This document shows, piece after piece, positions 30,336 through 40,684 of a DNA stretch of 64,000 nt. Made by a program: the position numbers and the translations under genes. The stretch lies in contig CALHOU010000018.1 in NCBI GenBank assembly GCA_938035945.1, positions 1-64,000 on the forward strand. The letters run 5' to 3'. The notes under the pieces were generated by a model, which made no database searches, was not told where the DNA came from, and saw only the letters and a program-made list of their open reading frames with translations. This DNA is from an uncultured Granulosicoccaceae bacterium (GTDB lineage Bacteria > Pseudomonadota > Gammaproteobacteria > Granulosicoccales > Granulosicoccaceae). Positions within the stretch are counted from its first letter, which is position 1. Each line of letters opens with the position of its first letter.

Positions 30336-31274
30336 ATGTATTACATCTCCCTATTTGTGTTTCTGACAGTTGGGACCATTTCCGGATGGTTCATCATCAA
30401 CAAGCTTGTGTCCGAAACTGAGCACATACCAGCGAGCTTCGATATTCAGCAGCGCGCACAGGCAGATTCCAACAAGACCGAAGAAATTGTCGTAGAAGAG
30501 TTTGAACAGCCTGTAGACACGGTGGAATCGGTAGAGTCTCAGGTTGTAACAGATGTAGCACTAAACCCACAAACACTCGAAACCTTAACTGAGAGTGAGG
30601 CGGTAGAGCCTGAAATAGAATTGCTCGCTGAAGTGATTGCACAGGAAGACGAAGAACTAGAAGAACTAGAAGAACTAGAAGAACTAGAAGAACTAGAAGA
30701 ACTAGAAGAACTAGAAGAATTAGAAGAATTAGAAGAAAACAAAAAATTGAGCGAGGAAGCTGGTAATAGCATCGCCAACCAAGAAGAAGAAGATGAATCG
30801 GCTCGAGCCGACAGTGCTGGTGTCGATGAGGAAGAATCCGATGACGACGCTACCGGCCCAAATGCTGTCATACCAAAGCTCAAATCACCTAAACCTAAAA
30901 AAGTGATTCCAAGCATAAGTTTACGGGATCAAAAAGAAACTAAAGATAAACAATCAGTCAGAGCAATGGATTTAGCTTATGCCGTGCCCGATGAATCGGT
31001 TTGCGTGATAAGAGGTGAAGGTTACCCAAGAGTTGGTGTGTTCTATCGCGCAACTTCTGCGTCCATTAAAGGCGCAAGCTTAACTAACATGGATAAGCTG
31101 ATTAGCTTGTATGACAAATGCGGAGGTGGAAAACTAATCTTACTTAATATTCCGCTGAACGATGAGGCGGAATCAAACGAGCGCTTAAATCAACGTCGTC
31201 AAGATGAAATAAAATATTATCTTATTCAACGTCGCATCCCCAAAGAAGACATAATTTTTCCGGACAAACTGTGA
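30336..31274 (+). CDS. Membrane-anchored acidic protein with possible diverged OmpA-like C-terminus
   Basis: N-terminal TM YYISLFVFLTVGTISGWFI, Glu-rich repeat linker, C-terminus NERLNQRRQDEIKYYLIQRRIPKEDIIFPD. Confidence 0.65.
   Translation: MYYISLFVFLTVGTISGWFIINKLVSETEHIPASFDIQQRAQADSNKTEEIVVEEFEQPVDTVESVESQVVTDVALNPQTLETLTESEAVEPEIELLAEVIAQEDEELEELEELEELEELEELEELEELEELEENKKLSEEAGNSIANQEEEDESARADSAGVDEEESDDDATGPNAVIPKLKSPKPKKVIPSISLRDQKETKDKQSVRAMDLAYAVPDESVCVIRGEGYPRVGVFYRATSASIKGASLTNMDKLISLYDKCGGGKLILLNIPLNDEAESNERLNQRRQDEIKYYLIQRRIPKEDIIFPDKL
30651..30731 (+). repeat. Tandem repeat, 9 copies of a 9-bp unit GAAGAA(C/T)TA (Glu-Glu-Leu)
   Basis: Read directly: seven GAAGAACTA followed by two GAAGAATTA units. 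Confidence 0.97.
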
Positions 31275-32110
31275 TTAATCGCTACACCATAATCGGCCAA
31301 CCTGTTGCGCAAAGTGTTTCGCCCGCCATTCATCACATGTTTGGCGAACTGACTCACCGGCGATTACTCTATACCCGAACTGAAGCCACTGATGCAACGT
31401 TTTCCGACATCGTAAAGCAGTGGCAAGCCAGTGGTGGCAAAGGTTGTAACGTAACCGCACCGTTCAAAGAATTGGCAGCCACAGTATGCGATCGGCTGAA
31501 CGACAGTGCCAAGCTTGCCGAAGCAGTAAACACCATCGAAATGCATCGGGACGGGTCACTGGTCGGGCACAACACTGATGGCGTTGGCTTAATAGCCGAC
31601 ATTGAAAAAAATAAGCGCGTCCCGTTAGTAAATAAAAGAGTGTTGATACTCGGTGCCGGCGGCGCAACTCGCGGTGCGATTGCACCACTACTCTCAGCAA
31701 ACCCGAGTTGCTTGCATATCGCCAACAGAAGCGTTGACAAGGCCGAAATACTAGCCAACAAATTCAGCTCCTATGGGCCAACGGCCTATAGCAGTTACGA
31801 CGACTTAAACAACACAGCAAGTTTCGACATTATAATAAATGCAACCAGTATGGGTTTTGATAACAGTGCGCCACCATTACCAGCCACCATCTTCAACACC
31901 GGCACTTTTGCCTACGACATGATGTACAAAGCACAACAAACACCTTTTCTGGCACTGTGCGAATCCTTTGGCGTGACTCAATACGCAGATGGTTTTGGCA
32001 TGTTGGTTGAGCAAGCCGCTGATGCGTTTTTAATTTGGGAAGGTGTTCGTCCTAAAACGCGCAAAATTTACCTCGCCACCGACGAAATTATTAACAGTGC
32101 CAATGCTTAA
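31271..32110 (+). CDS. aroE: Shikimate dehydrogenase
   Basis: YTIIGQPVAQSVSPAIHH, GCNVTAPFKE, LGAGGATRGAI, NATSMGF. Confidence 0.95.
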   Translation: MINRYTIIGQPVAQSVSPAIHHMFGELTHRRLLYTRTEATDATFSDIVKQWQASGGKGCNVTAPFKELAATVCDRLNDSAKLAEAVNTIEMHRDGSLVGHNTDGVGLIADIEKNKRVPLVNKRVLILGAGGATRGAIAPLLSANPSCLHIANRSVDKAEILANKFSSYGPTAYSSYDDLNNTASFDIIINATSMGFDNSAPPLPATIFNTGTFAYDMMYKAQQTPFLALCESFGVTQYADGFGMLVEQAADAFLIWEGVRPKTRKIYLATDEIINSANA

Positions 32111-32534
32111 ATCTCTGCTGGTCGCTACCGCACTCTTCTGTTTTTGCTCAGTCGCTTATTCTCAAGCGCAGCCCAAGCTACGTGTGATAACGCTGGAAAT
32201 GTCAGGTAAGACTCTACAAACAGAACTGGCTTATACGCCGCAGCAAAGGTTCATGGGTTTGAGTTTTAGAAAAGAGTTAGGGCAAGACGAAGCGATGCTA
32301 TTTGTTTACCCAGTTGAACAACAACTTACCTTCACCATGCGCAATACCTTAATTCCACTTTCCATCGCATACATTTCGGATGATTGGGTTATCAACGAAA
32401 TACACCACATGCCCGTTGGGCCAAACCAATTATTTCCATCCAGTTCACCAGCTAAATATGCCTTAGAGGTAAATGAGGGCTGGTTTAAAGAAAATGAAGT
32501 CCTGGTGGGAACCAAAATCACTTACACAAAGTAA
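32103..32534 (+). CDS. DUF192 family protein
   Basis: Signal peptide, RFMGLSFRKELGQDEAMLFVYP, FTMRNTLIPLSIAYI. Confidence 0.9.
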   Translation: MLKSLLVATALFCFCSVAYSQAQPKLRVITLEMSGKTLQTELAYTPQQRFMGLSFRKELGQDEAMLFVYPVEQQLTFTMRNTLIPLSIAYISDDWVINEIHHMPVGPNQLFPSSSPAKYALEVNEGWFKENEVLVGTKITYTK

Positions 32535-32546
32535 ACTGCGTAAAAC

Positions 32547-33590
32547 ATGCAATATAAAAAACTAGGCTCAACCGATATTGATATCAGCCTGCTCTGTCTG
32601 GGCAGCATGACATGGGGTACGCAAAACACATTTGAAGAAGCGTGCGAACAGATCGACTATTCACTCGATCACGGTGTGAACATCATCGACACGGCAGAAT
32701 TGTATCCGGCCACACCACCTTCGGCCAAAACACAAGGCAGCACCGAAGAAATAATCGGTCGTTGGGTTGCACAATCGGGCAAGCGCGATAATGTCATACT
32801 GGCGAGCAAAGTCGCAGGCGCGGGGTTAAAGTGGATAGACGGTGGCGCACCCATTGATGGTCGCAAGATACGCAAATCTATTGAAGGCAGCCTAAAACGC
32901 CTACAAACCGACTACATCGATCTTTACCAACTGCACTGGCCAAATCGCGGCTCATATCATTTTCGCCAATCCTGGAGCTTCGACCCAACGCAACAAAAAC
33001 GATCAGAGTTTATCGAGCACGTCGTTGATACTTTACAAACTCTGCAGGCGCTCGTCGACGAAGGCAAAGTGCGTTACATCGGTTTGTCTAATGAGTCATG
33101 CTGGGGTACGGCACAGTTTTTATCCATCGCCGAACAGCAAAACTTACCGCGGGTTGTAACCGTGCAAAACGAATACAGCCTGATGCAACGCTTATTCGAT
33201 CTAGACTTTGCTGAGCTTGCGCACAATGAACAAGTTGGCCTGCTGGCTTTTTCACCGCTGGCGTGCGGCATGTTAACAGGCAAATATGAAGGCGATGCTG
33301 TCCCAGAAGGTTCGCGCCGCAGTATTGCGAAAGACCTAACTGGTCGCTATACAGATAAAAGTAAGCCGGCTTTGAATCGATACATCACCCTGGCCCGCGA
33401 CCACGGTCTAGAACCTGCCCACATGGCTTTAGCGTTTTGTATGGCACGCCCGTTTATGAGTTCGGTGATTTTCGGTGCCACCAGTATGGATCAGTTAAAA
33501 CTTAATTTAGGTGCAGCGGATGTAACGCTAAGTGAAGAGGTGATGGCAGGTATTGCCGAGATATACCGAGACTACCCAATCCCAATGTAA
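32547..33590 (+). CDS. Aldo/keto reductase (Tas-like)
   Basis: GSMTWGTQNTFEEACEQIDYSLDHGVNIIDTAELYP, DYIDLYQLHWPNR. Confidence 0.92.
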   Translation: MQYKKLGSTDIDISLLCLGSMTWGTQNTFEEACEQIDYSLDHGVNIIDTAELYPATPPSAKTQGSTEEIIGRWVAQSGKRDNVILASKVAGAGLKWIDGGAPIDGRKIRKSIEGSLKRLQTDYIDLYQLHWPNRGSYHFRQSWSFDPTQQKRSEFIEHVVDTLQTLQALVDEGKVRYIGLSNESCWGTAQFLSIAEQQNLPRVVTVQNEYSLMQRLFDLDFAELAHNEQVGLLAFSPLACGMLTGKYEGDAVPEGSRRSIAKDLTGRYTDKSKPALNRYITLARDHGLEPAHMALAFCMARPFMSSVIFGATSMDQLKLNLGAADVTLSEEVMAGIAEIYRDYPIPM

Positions 33591-33642
33591 CGCACAAGTT
33601 GCAATCCAATGGCAATTCAATGGCAAACCAGTGGCAAATAAA

Positions 33643-35220
33643 CTAGTGGCGAAAGTGCCTTACACCGGTAAAAACCATCGCCATACCGTGTTCATTAGCA
33701 GCGGCAATGACTTCATCGTCGTTGCGTGAACCACCGGGTTGTATGACCGCTGCAATCCCTACTTCAGCCGCGTGATCAATTCCATCACGAAAGGGGAAAA
33801 ATGCATCGGACGCCATCACCGCATTTGCCACTTCAAGCCCACCATCGGCCGCTTTAATGGCCGCGATTTTGGCTGAATAAACTCGACTCATTTGACCAGC
33901 GCCTACACCGATCGTTGCTTTGTCCTTGCAATAAACAATAGCGTTGGATTTAACAAATTTCGCCACATTCCAAGCAAACATGAGATCGTGCAATTGAGCA
34001 TCAGTTGGCGCGCGCTTCGACACCACTTCTATATCTTTGCTTGTTAGCTGATGCTGATCATCGTCTTGCACCAGCAGGCCACCGGACACCGGTTTAATTT
34101 GCCAGTGATTCGCCACGGGCGGCAGAGCGATACAGTCAAGTAATCGCACATTGGGATAGGCGGACAACACATCTTCAACACCGGCATCTATTCCTGGCGC
34201 GATGATGACTTCTACAAATTGCCGATCAGTAATCGCTTTTGCCGTGACCACATCCAGTGGACGATTAAACGCGATGATGCCACCGAACGCAGATGTTTCA
34301 TCTGTTTTATAGGCGCGATCATAGGCATCGAATACACTTCCAGCGATGCACACGCCACACGGATTAGCATGCTTCACAATGACGCAGGCTGTTTCATCGA
34401 ATTGACGCACACAAGCCAAAGCCGCATCAGCGTCCATGACATTATTAAACGAGAGCGCTTTGCCTTGAATTAGCTTGGCCGCAGCGAGCGAACCTTCTGC
34501 TGGATTGTGCTCATGATAGAACGCCGCTTGCTGATGCGGGTTTTCGCCATATCGAAGTTGCGTGGAAAGCGTGTATTGCCGATTGAATGTGCGCGAAAAC
34601 ACATTCATGTTTTCAACGTCACCAGGCGTGTTAATGCGACCCAGATAATTGGCAATCATGCCATCGTAATGCGCTGTGTGTTCAAACGCTTTTACTGCCA
34701 AGTCAAAGCGCAACTGCGACTGCATTGCCTCGTCTTGATCTAACGACTTGATTACGCGAGGGTAATCGGCCGGGTCGGTAACCACTGCAACGGCTGCATG
34801 GTTCTTTGCCGCCGCACGCACCATCGCCGGGCCACCAATATCTATGTTCTCAACAGCATCATCAAAGCTAACATTCTCTTTTGCAACAGTTTGTGCAAAT
34901 GGATATAGATTGACGATAACGAAATCGATAGGCGCAATATTCCGTTCGAGCATAAGCTCGTCGTCGACACCACGCCTGCCTAAGATTCCACCGTGCACAG
35001 TCGGGTGCAAAGTCTTCACTCGGCCAGCCATCATCTCAGCAGCACCAGTATGTTCGGCTACATCGGTGACAGGCAAGCCTTCATTGCGAAGCAATGATGC
35101 AGTGCCGCCTGTTGAAAGCAAGGTATACCCAGCGCTGTTAAGCGCTTGGGCAATACTTTTTATTTCGGTTTTATCTGAAACGCTGAGCAAGGCACAGCGT
35201 TGATTTGAAGTCGGTGTCAA
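33643..35220 (-). CDS. purH: Bifunctional AICAR formyltransferase/IMP cyclohydrolase
   Basis: [36 protein letters not shown]; likely TTG start at 35220 in a TTGA overlap with fis (ATG-initiated ORF reaches 35310 inside fis). Confidence 0.95.
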   Translation of the reverse strand: MTPTSNQRCALLSVSDKTEIKSIAQALNSAGYTLLSTGGTASLLRNEGLPVTDVAEHTGAAEMMAGRVKTLHPTVHGGILGRRGVDDELMLERNIAPIDFVIVNLYPFAQTVAKENVSFDDAVENIDIGGPAMVRAAAKNHAAVAVVTDPADYPRVIKSLDQDEAMQSQLRFDLAVKAFEHTAHYDGMIANYLGRINTPGDVENMNVFSRTFNRQYTLSTQLRYGENPHQQAAFYHEHNPAEGSLAAAKLIQGKALSFNNVMDADAALACVRQFDETACVIVKHANPCGVCIAGSVFDAYDRAYKTDETSAFGGIIAFNRPLDVVTAKAITDRQFVEVIIAPGIDAGVEDVLSAYPNVRLLDCIALPPVANHWQIKPVSGGLLVQDDDQHQLTSKDIEVVSKRAPTDAQLHDLMFAWNVAKFVKSNAIVYCKDKATIGVGAGQMSRVYSAKIAAIKAADGGLEVANAVMASDAFFPFRDGIDHAAEVGIAAVIQPGGSRNDDEVIAAANEHGMAMVFTGVRHFRH

Positions 35221-35510
35221 CTTTGTTGTTTGCTGTCCGCCAACTTGCCGCGCAATGTTCCGCGACTGATGCCTAGCCATTGAGCGGCTTTGCTTTGGTT
35301 GCCACGACACTCATCAAGCACATACGTGATAAGTGCGGATTCAACTTGACGCATGACCATGCGATGTAGATCGTGAGGAACCTCACCATCAAGCATTTCA
35401 AAATAGCGTTCAAGCTCGCTATTTACACAGCGTTGTAGCGCTGTTTCTTCCCTAGTGGTAGCAGTAGTGGATTGCATCGAAGTATCTTGTGTTGAAGTTT
35501 CTGAAACCAT
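35217..35510 (-). CDS. fis: DNA-binding protein Fis
   Basis: C-terminal [31 protein letters not shown]; downstream of dusB. Confidence 0.95.
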   Translation of the reverse strand: MVSETSTQDTSMQSTTATTREETALQRCVNSELERYFEMLDGEVPHDLHRMVMRQVESALITYVLDECRGNQSKAAQWLGISRGTLRGKLADSKQQS

Positions 35511-35517
35511 AATTGAC

Positions 35518-36504
35518 TCAAGCAGCTGCCGCGAACGAATCCGGGCAGGTGAAAAACTCCTCGATTATTGCGAGCTGTTCGGTACTTGTTTCCATTGTAT
35601 AAGCACGTGACCGAAATTCGGCCGCGTTACGTATACCTTTGCAGTACCAAGCAATGTGCTTGCGCGCAACTCTTACGCCCGTATATTCACCATACAATGA
35701 ATACAAGCCGTTCAAGTGCATAATCAAGGTCTCGTAAATTTCTTCGTTAGTTGGCGGCAGCGGTGCACTGCGACCAGCAAGTTGTTCAGTTATAGACTTA
35801 AACAACCAAGGATTTCCTTGCGCCGCCCTGCCTATCATAACGCCATCCGCGTTAGTAAATGCAAGAACTCTTTTTGCATCTTCGGCCGATTCAATATCAC
35901 CGTTTGCAATAACCGGTATGCTAACCGCTTTTTTTATTTCGGCAATTGTTTTGTATTCTGCATCACCCTTAAAACGATCAGCACGCGTTCGACCGTGAAC
36001 AGCTAAACATGCTACACCTTCTTGCTCTGCAAGTTGAGCTATTTCTACACCATTTTTGTTTTCAGGGTTTGGGCCGGTTCTTATTTTTAATGTAACCGGA
36101 ACGTCAACTCTTGCGACGACAGATTTTAATATATTGCGAACCAAATCGGGGGATTCTAATAAAGCTGACCCTGCCGCTTTGTTACAAACTTTTTTTGCTG
36201 GGCAACCCATGTTGATATCAATAACTTCCGCACCAAACTTAACATTAAGTTCAGCAACGTCTGCCATTGCTTGAGGGTCTGCGCCTGCAATTTGTACGGC
36301 GTGAGGCAGTCCGTTATTGGAACGCGTTATTCGATGCCGCGTTTTATTTGTTGCAAATAATAACGCATCGCTTGAGATCATTTCTGATGCTGCATAAGCG
36401 GCGCCTTCGCGCGCGCAAAGATCACGAAAAGGTGCATCCGTGATTCCCGCCATGGGTGCAAGAAACACGTTATTTAGCAGCTTATGTGAGCCAATTTGCA
36501 GCAT
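35518..36504 (-). CDS. dusB: tRNA-dihydrouridine synthase B
   Basis: LAPMAGITDAPFRDLC, IDINMGCPAKKVCNKAAGSALL, GVMIGRAAQGNPW; start MLQIGSHK at 36504. Confidence 0.94.
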   Translation of the reverse strand: MLQIGSHKLLNNVFLAPMAGITDAPFRDLCAREGAAYAASEMISSDALLFATNKTRHRITRSNNGLPHAVQIAGADPQAMADVAELNVKFGAEVIDINMGCPAKKVCNKAAGSALLESPDLVRNILKSVVARVDVPVTLKIRTGPNPENKNGVEIAQLAEQEGVACLAVHGRTRADRFKGDAEYKTIAEIKKAVSIPVIANGDIESAEDAKRVLAFTNADGVMIGRAAQGNPWLFKSITEQLAGRSAPLPPTNEEIYETLIMHLNGLYSLYGEYTGVRVARKHIAWYCKGIRNAAEFRSRAYTMETSTEQLAIIEEFFTCPDSFAAAA

Positions 36505-36608
36505 TGATTGTTCTGTGTGCGATCTGGGAAAACATCCTAATACAGAATGCAAAAGAAAAAAACCTGATGCACTAACAAAAAAAAATTGCAAATACTTTGT
36601 GTACGAAT

Positions 36609-37802
36609 TTACGATTTAAATTCGCGAAAATAAAATTCAAAAGACTGCGCATCGCGACCAGGATCGTCCACTTCGAGCTTGACATCTAGCTGCTGATTTG
36701 CCTTGATGATGGAGGTTTCATCCCAAGTAGGCATATATTCGGGAGGATTAAAATTTTGTTTGTCCACTGTGCGACCAACTCTGTTCGTTAATACCATTTG
36801 CAACACAGGTAATTGTTGGGCGAAGTCTGCATCATTGCGAAAAGAGACACTAATGACCAAAGCGTTAGGCTTACTTGGATGGGAATAAACGTTCTTCTTG
36901 ACCATCTTTAATGAGTTCAGATCCACACGCGCTGGTAGCGTGCAACGCATTATCTTGCAAGCAGCTTCCAGAACGGGACGCACGGTCGGATTGTTGTAGA
37001 GCTGAGGTCGGGTGCGGTAGCCGTATAGCGCGCCTAGCAGCACCGCTAACAACATCAACATACCAATCCTGAACAACCATGGATTTGTTGGCGACGGCGC
37101 CTCAAGCTCGGGCTGTTGATCGTCATCATCAATGCTCAGCTTGGCAGGCGGTGCGGTAGGCCCATCGGCGGTAGTTGCTACCGCAGGTACTGCCACGCTT
37201 GGCGTCGTAGCCGTTGCTTGCTCGGCATCGCGATAGTTAAAAATCAACGGTTCACGAGGTTGTTCATCAGCAACGAAATCAATCTCGGCGTACTCCGCAT
37301 TCGACTTAGATTCGCTTGCTAAGGGCTTGGTACGTAAGGTAGTTGCATCCGCATCGATCGTCACATCATGAACAAACAATGTATCGCTAAAGGTTTCATC
37401 ATTACCCATTTCCACAGCGTCGAAATCAAAGTCAGGGGTATCACGGGTTTGATCAAAATAAGCGATCTCTGGCAGATCAGCCTCTTCAGAAAACAAATCA
37501 AAGTCGGAGTAGGTTACGTCTAACGCTGCGGGGTCATCGGCCAAGCTGGCAAGGCCTGCATTGGTGTTGGGTGTTGACGCATTATTGAAGGCTTTGCTTG
37601 CCGCTAAACTGTTTTCTTGATCTATTTGTTCGGCCGAACGAAGCTCTTCGAGCGCATCGAATATACTGAGGCATTCTCCACATCGTACCCGGGTATCACT
37701 AGAGGACAAGAGTTCTCTAGAGACTTCGAACACCGTTTGGCAATTCGAACATCGGGTTTGTGGGTTCTTTGCAGCGTCCAATTTTGAGCTGGGGTAAGCC
37801 AT
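36609..37802 (-). CDS. Zinc-ribbon / DUF3426 domain protein
   Basis: N-terminal TRCSNCQTVFEV...RVRCGECLSIF, single TM, C-terminal DUF3426-like region. Confidence 0.85.
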   Translation of the reverse strand: MAYPSSKLDAAKNPQTRCSNCQTVFEVSRELLSSSDTRVRCGECLSIFDALEELRSAEQIDQENSLAASKAFNNASTPNTNAGLASLADDPAALDVTYSDFDLFSEEADLPEIAYFDQTRDTPDFDFDAVEMGNDETFSDTLFVHDVTIDADATTLRTKPLASESKSNAEYAEIDFVADEQPREPLIFNYRDAEQATATTPSVAVPAVATTADGPTAPPAKLSIDDDDQQPELEAPSPTNPWLFRIGMLMLLAVLLGALYGYRTRPQLYNNPTVRPVLEAACKIMRCTLPARVDLNSLKMVKKNVYSHPSKPNALVISVSFRNDADFAQQLPVLQMVLTNRVGRTVDKQNFNPPEYMPTWDETSIIKANQQLDVKLEVDDPGRDAQSFEFYFREFKS

Positions 37803-37805
37803 TCG

Positions 37806-38723
37806 TCATTTGGGTCGACGGGACGCGGTTATTAGCGCCCATCCATTTCTTGCCGTCGCAGGCTCGATATCGAACCACTTATTGTAGCCCATGCACAGAG
37901 GCGCGACTTGTTCTTCAAGAATACCTGACATGAGCAACACTCCACCACTTCGAACCATGCCTGCGAAGCGTTCTGACAGAGTTGTTAACGGTTCGAACAG
38001 TATATTGGCCAAGATCAGATCTGCATTGACTAACTGTAAGGCCTCAGGTTGACTAATCAGCAATTTATCCAATACGCCATTATCGGCAGCATTTTGACGG
38101 GTGGCTTGCAAGGCTTGCTCATCAATATCAACCGCATAGACCGCTTTTGCACCAAGCTTCGCAGCCGCAATAGCCAATACACCCGAACCGCAGCCGAAAT
38201 CCACCACCACGGCACCCATCAACGGCTTTCGGTTGGTTTGAGTTTCTCGACCCAACCAGTCCAGGCATTGTGCGGTGGTTTCATGCGTGCCCGTGCCGAA
38301 GGCCAAGCCTGGGTCTAAATGCACAATAACCGCATCTGAATCTGGCGGGGGTTTGTGTGAGGGGCACACCCAAAGTTTGGGCCCAAATTGCATTGGTTGG
38401 TAGTCTCGCATCCATGCCCTCTCCCAGACAGTATCTGCCAGCACACGCAGCTCATAATCGGGCAGGCTAATCCCTTCCCCAAAGGCTGCAAGGTGTAAAG
38501 CGCTTGTCAGGGAATCAATGTCTTGCGCTTGCGCGAATAGACCGATGAGCGAAATATCGTCCCAAAGACGCATCTCACCTGGCGCGGGCTCAAGAATCGG
38601 CTGATCATTTTTATCGCAATAAGTGACCGATACAGCGCCAGCTGCAAACAACCACTGCTCGAGCGCATCCACGCTATCAGGTGTTGCGACAACGGCAACT
38701 TCAGGCCAGTCACCGTTGGTCAT
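37806..38723 (-). CDS. prmA: Ribosomal protein L11 methyltransferase
   Basis: DPGLAFGTGTHETTAQCLDWL, VVDFGCGSGVLAIAAAKLGA, NILFEPL. Confidence 0.95.
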   Translation of the reverse strand: MTNGDWPEVAVVATPDSVDALEQWLFAAGAVSVTYCDKNDQPILEPAPGEMRLWDDISLIGLFAQAQDIDSLTSALHLAAFGEGISLPDYELRVLADTVWERAWMRDYQPMQFGPKLWVCPSHKPPPDSDAVIVHLDPGLAFGTGTHETTAQCLDWLGRETQTNRKPLMGAVVVDFGCGSGVLAIAAAKLGAKAVYAVDIDEQALQATRQNAADNGVLDKLLISQPEALQLVNADLILANILFEPLTTLSERFAGMVRSGGVLLMSGILEEQVAPLCMGYNKWFDIEPATARNGWALITASRRPK

Positions 38724-38747
38724 AGTTCAAAACTACAGATTGTAAAA

Positions 38748-40109
38748 CTACAGCTCGAGCTTATGCTCAAGATAGTGAATATCAACCGAACCTTTGAGAA
38801 AACCTTCGTCGGTGAAAATATCAATGTGTAGCGGTATGTTAGTAACAATGCCATCAATAAACACCTCGCTCAAAGCCCCGCGCATGCGCGACATCGCCGT
38901 TTCTCGGGTCATGCCTTTAACAATGAGTTTGGCTATCATGGAATCGTAGTTGGGTGGCACTTTATAGCCATTGTAAATATGGGTATCCATGCGCACACCC
39001 AAGCCCCCTGGCGCGTGATACTGGGTGATGGTGCCAGGTGACGGCATAAAGGTTTCCGGGTCTTCTGCGTTTATCCGGCACTCAAATGCATGCCCATTAA
39101 CAACAATATCCTCTTGCTTGTAACTAAGTTCGCGCCCTTCAGCCACCAGTATTTGTTGCTTGATAATATCCACACCGGTGATCATTTCAGTCACCGGGTG
39201 CTCAACTTGTACGCGCGTATTCATCTCAATGAAGTAGAAGCCACCGTTTTCGTACAAAAATTCGAAGGTGCCCGCCCCTCGGTAACCAATTCGCTTGCAC
39301 GCATCGGTGCAACGCTTACCCATGTCTTGACGAGTGGCTTCATCGATGCCTGGCGCTGGTGCTTCTTCCACCACTTTCTGGTGTCGACGTTGCAAGGAGC
39401 AGTCGCGCTCGGCCAAATGGATAGCATTACCGTGAGTGTCAGCGATGACTTGGAACTCAATGTGTCGAGGCGTGGTTAAAAACTTCTCCATGTAGACAAC
39501 GGGATTATTAAACGCAACCGACGCTTCATTACGCGTCATGGCAATGGATGTTTCAAGCTCTTCACTGTTGTGAACAACCCGCATTCCGCGACCACCACCA
39601 CCGCCAGAGGCTTTGATGATGATCGGATAACCGATTTCTTCTGCCAATCTACGATTCTCAGCTGAGTCATCGCCCAGCGGACCATCGGAACCTGGCACGC
39701 AGGGGACTCCGGCTGCGCGCATCTCTTTGATCGCGCTGACCTTATCGCCCATGATTCTGATAGTGTCGGCAGTTGGCCCAATAAACACAAAGCCGCTCGA
39801 TTCAACACGTTCAGCAAAATCGGCGTTTTCAGCCAGGAAACCGTAGCCTGGGTGAATCGCATCCGCACCGGTGATTTCAGCCGCTGCAATAATCGCCGGA
39901 ATATTAAGGTAGCTCTCGAGCGATGATGGCGGACCAATGCACACAGCTTCATCAGCTAAGCGTACGTGTTTTAAATCGCGATCGGCCGTGGAATAAACTG
40001 CAACAGTTTGGATACCTAAATCGCGGCAACAACGCATGATGCGCAACGCAATCTCACCACGATTGGCAATCAGTACTTTTTTCAATGATTTAGCCATGGG
40101 CTCGCTCAA
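38748..40109 (-). CDS. accC: Acetyl-CoA carboxylase, biotin carboxylase subunit
   Basis: [42 protein letters not shown]. Confidence 0.98.
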   Translation of the reverse strand: MSEPMAKSLKKVLIANRGEIALRIMRCCRDLGIQTVAVYSTADRDLKHVRLADEAVCIGPPSSLESYLNIPAIIAAAEITGADAIHPGYGFLAENADFAERVESSGFVFIGPTADTIRIMGDKVSAIKEMRAAGVPCVPGSDGPLGDDSAENRRLAEEIGYPIIIKASGGGGGRGMRVVHNSEELETSIAMTRNEASVAFNNPVVYMEKFLTTPRHIEFQVIADTHGNAIHLAERDCSLQRRHQKVVEEAPAPGIDEATRQDMGKRCTDACKRIGYRGAGTFEFLYENGGFYFIEMNTRVQVEHPVTEMITGVDIIKQQILVAEGRELSYKQEDIVVNGHAFECRINAEDPETFMPSPGTITQYHAPGGLGVRMDTHIYNGYKVPPNYDSMIAKLIVKGMTRETAMSRMRGALSEVFIDGIVTNIPLHIDIFTDEGFLKGSVDIHYLEHKLEL

Positions 40110-40579
40110 TCAATCACGATCAATGGTTCGCCGTATTCAACCGGCTGCCCTTCCTCAACAACGATAGCTCGCACCGTTCCGCTGGTTTCGGCGACAATTT
40201 GATTCATAATCTTCATCGCTTCGATAATGCATAAGGTGTCGCCTTTGTTCACATTTTGTCCAATATCGACAAACGGTTTTGCCCCAGGTGACGGCGACCG
40301 ATAAAACGTACCAACCATTGGCGACTCAACGATGGTGCCCGGCGGTAGTAAATCTTCAGCGGCAGCAGGTGCCGCAGCTTCAGCCGGGGCGGCGGCTGCT
40401 ACCGGTTGCATTGGGTGGGGAGCCATGGCTTGCGCGGGAGCGGCTTGTACAACAGCGCCCGCAATTGGACCACGTGCGATGCGCACTGACTCATCGTTTT
40501 CCACGATTTCAATTTCTGCTACATCCGAGTCTTCCAGTAACTCAATCAGCTTCTTTATTTTTCGAATGTCCATGCGCAA
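40106..40579 (-). CDS. accB: Acetyl-CoA carboxylase biotin carboxyl carrier protein
   Basis: Ala/Pro linker, biotinylation motif IIEAMKIMN. Confidence 0.97.
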   Translation of the reverse strand: MRMDIRKIKKLIELLEDSDVAEIEIVENDESVRIARGPIAGAVVQAAPAQAMAPHPMQPVAAAAPAEAAAPAAAEDLLPPGTIVESPMVGTFYRSPSPGAKPFVDIGQNVNKGDTLCIIEAMKIMNQIVAETSGTVRAIVVEEGQPVEYGEPLIVID

Positions 40580-40684
40580 ACAATACTCTGTATTAGGAAA
40601 TCTAATTGTGCGAAGATACCATCAAATAGCGGTGATTTACACACATTTAGCAACAAATTCGCTTAGATAACCAGAGATAACACT

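Noticed and set aside
30651-30731. Possible CRISPR-like direct repeats
   Set aside because: Contiguous 9-bp coding repeats without spacers.
30539-30916. Minus-strand ORF with a long poly-Ser run
   Set aside because: Antisense shadow of the GAAGAACTA repeat in the 30336-31274 gene.
40332-40670. Ala/Gly-rich plus-strand ORF opposite accB
   Set aside because: Antisense of the Ala/Pro linker of AccB.
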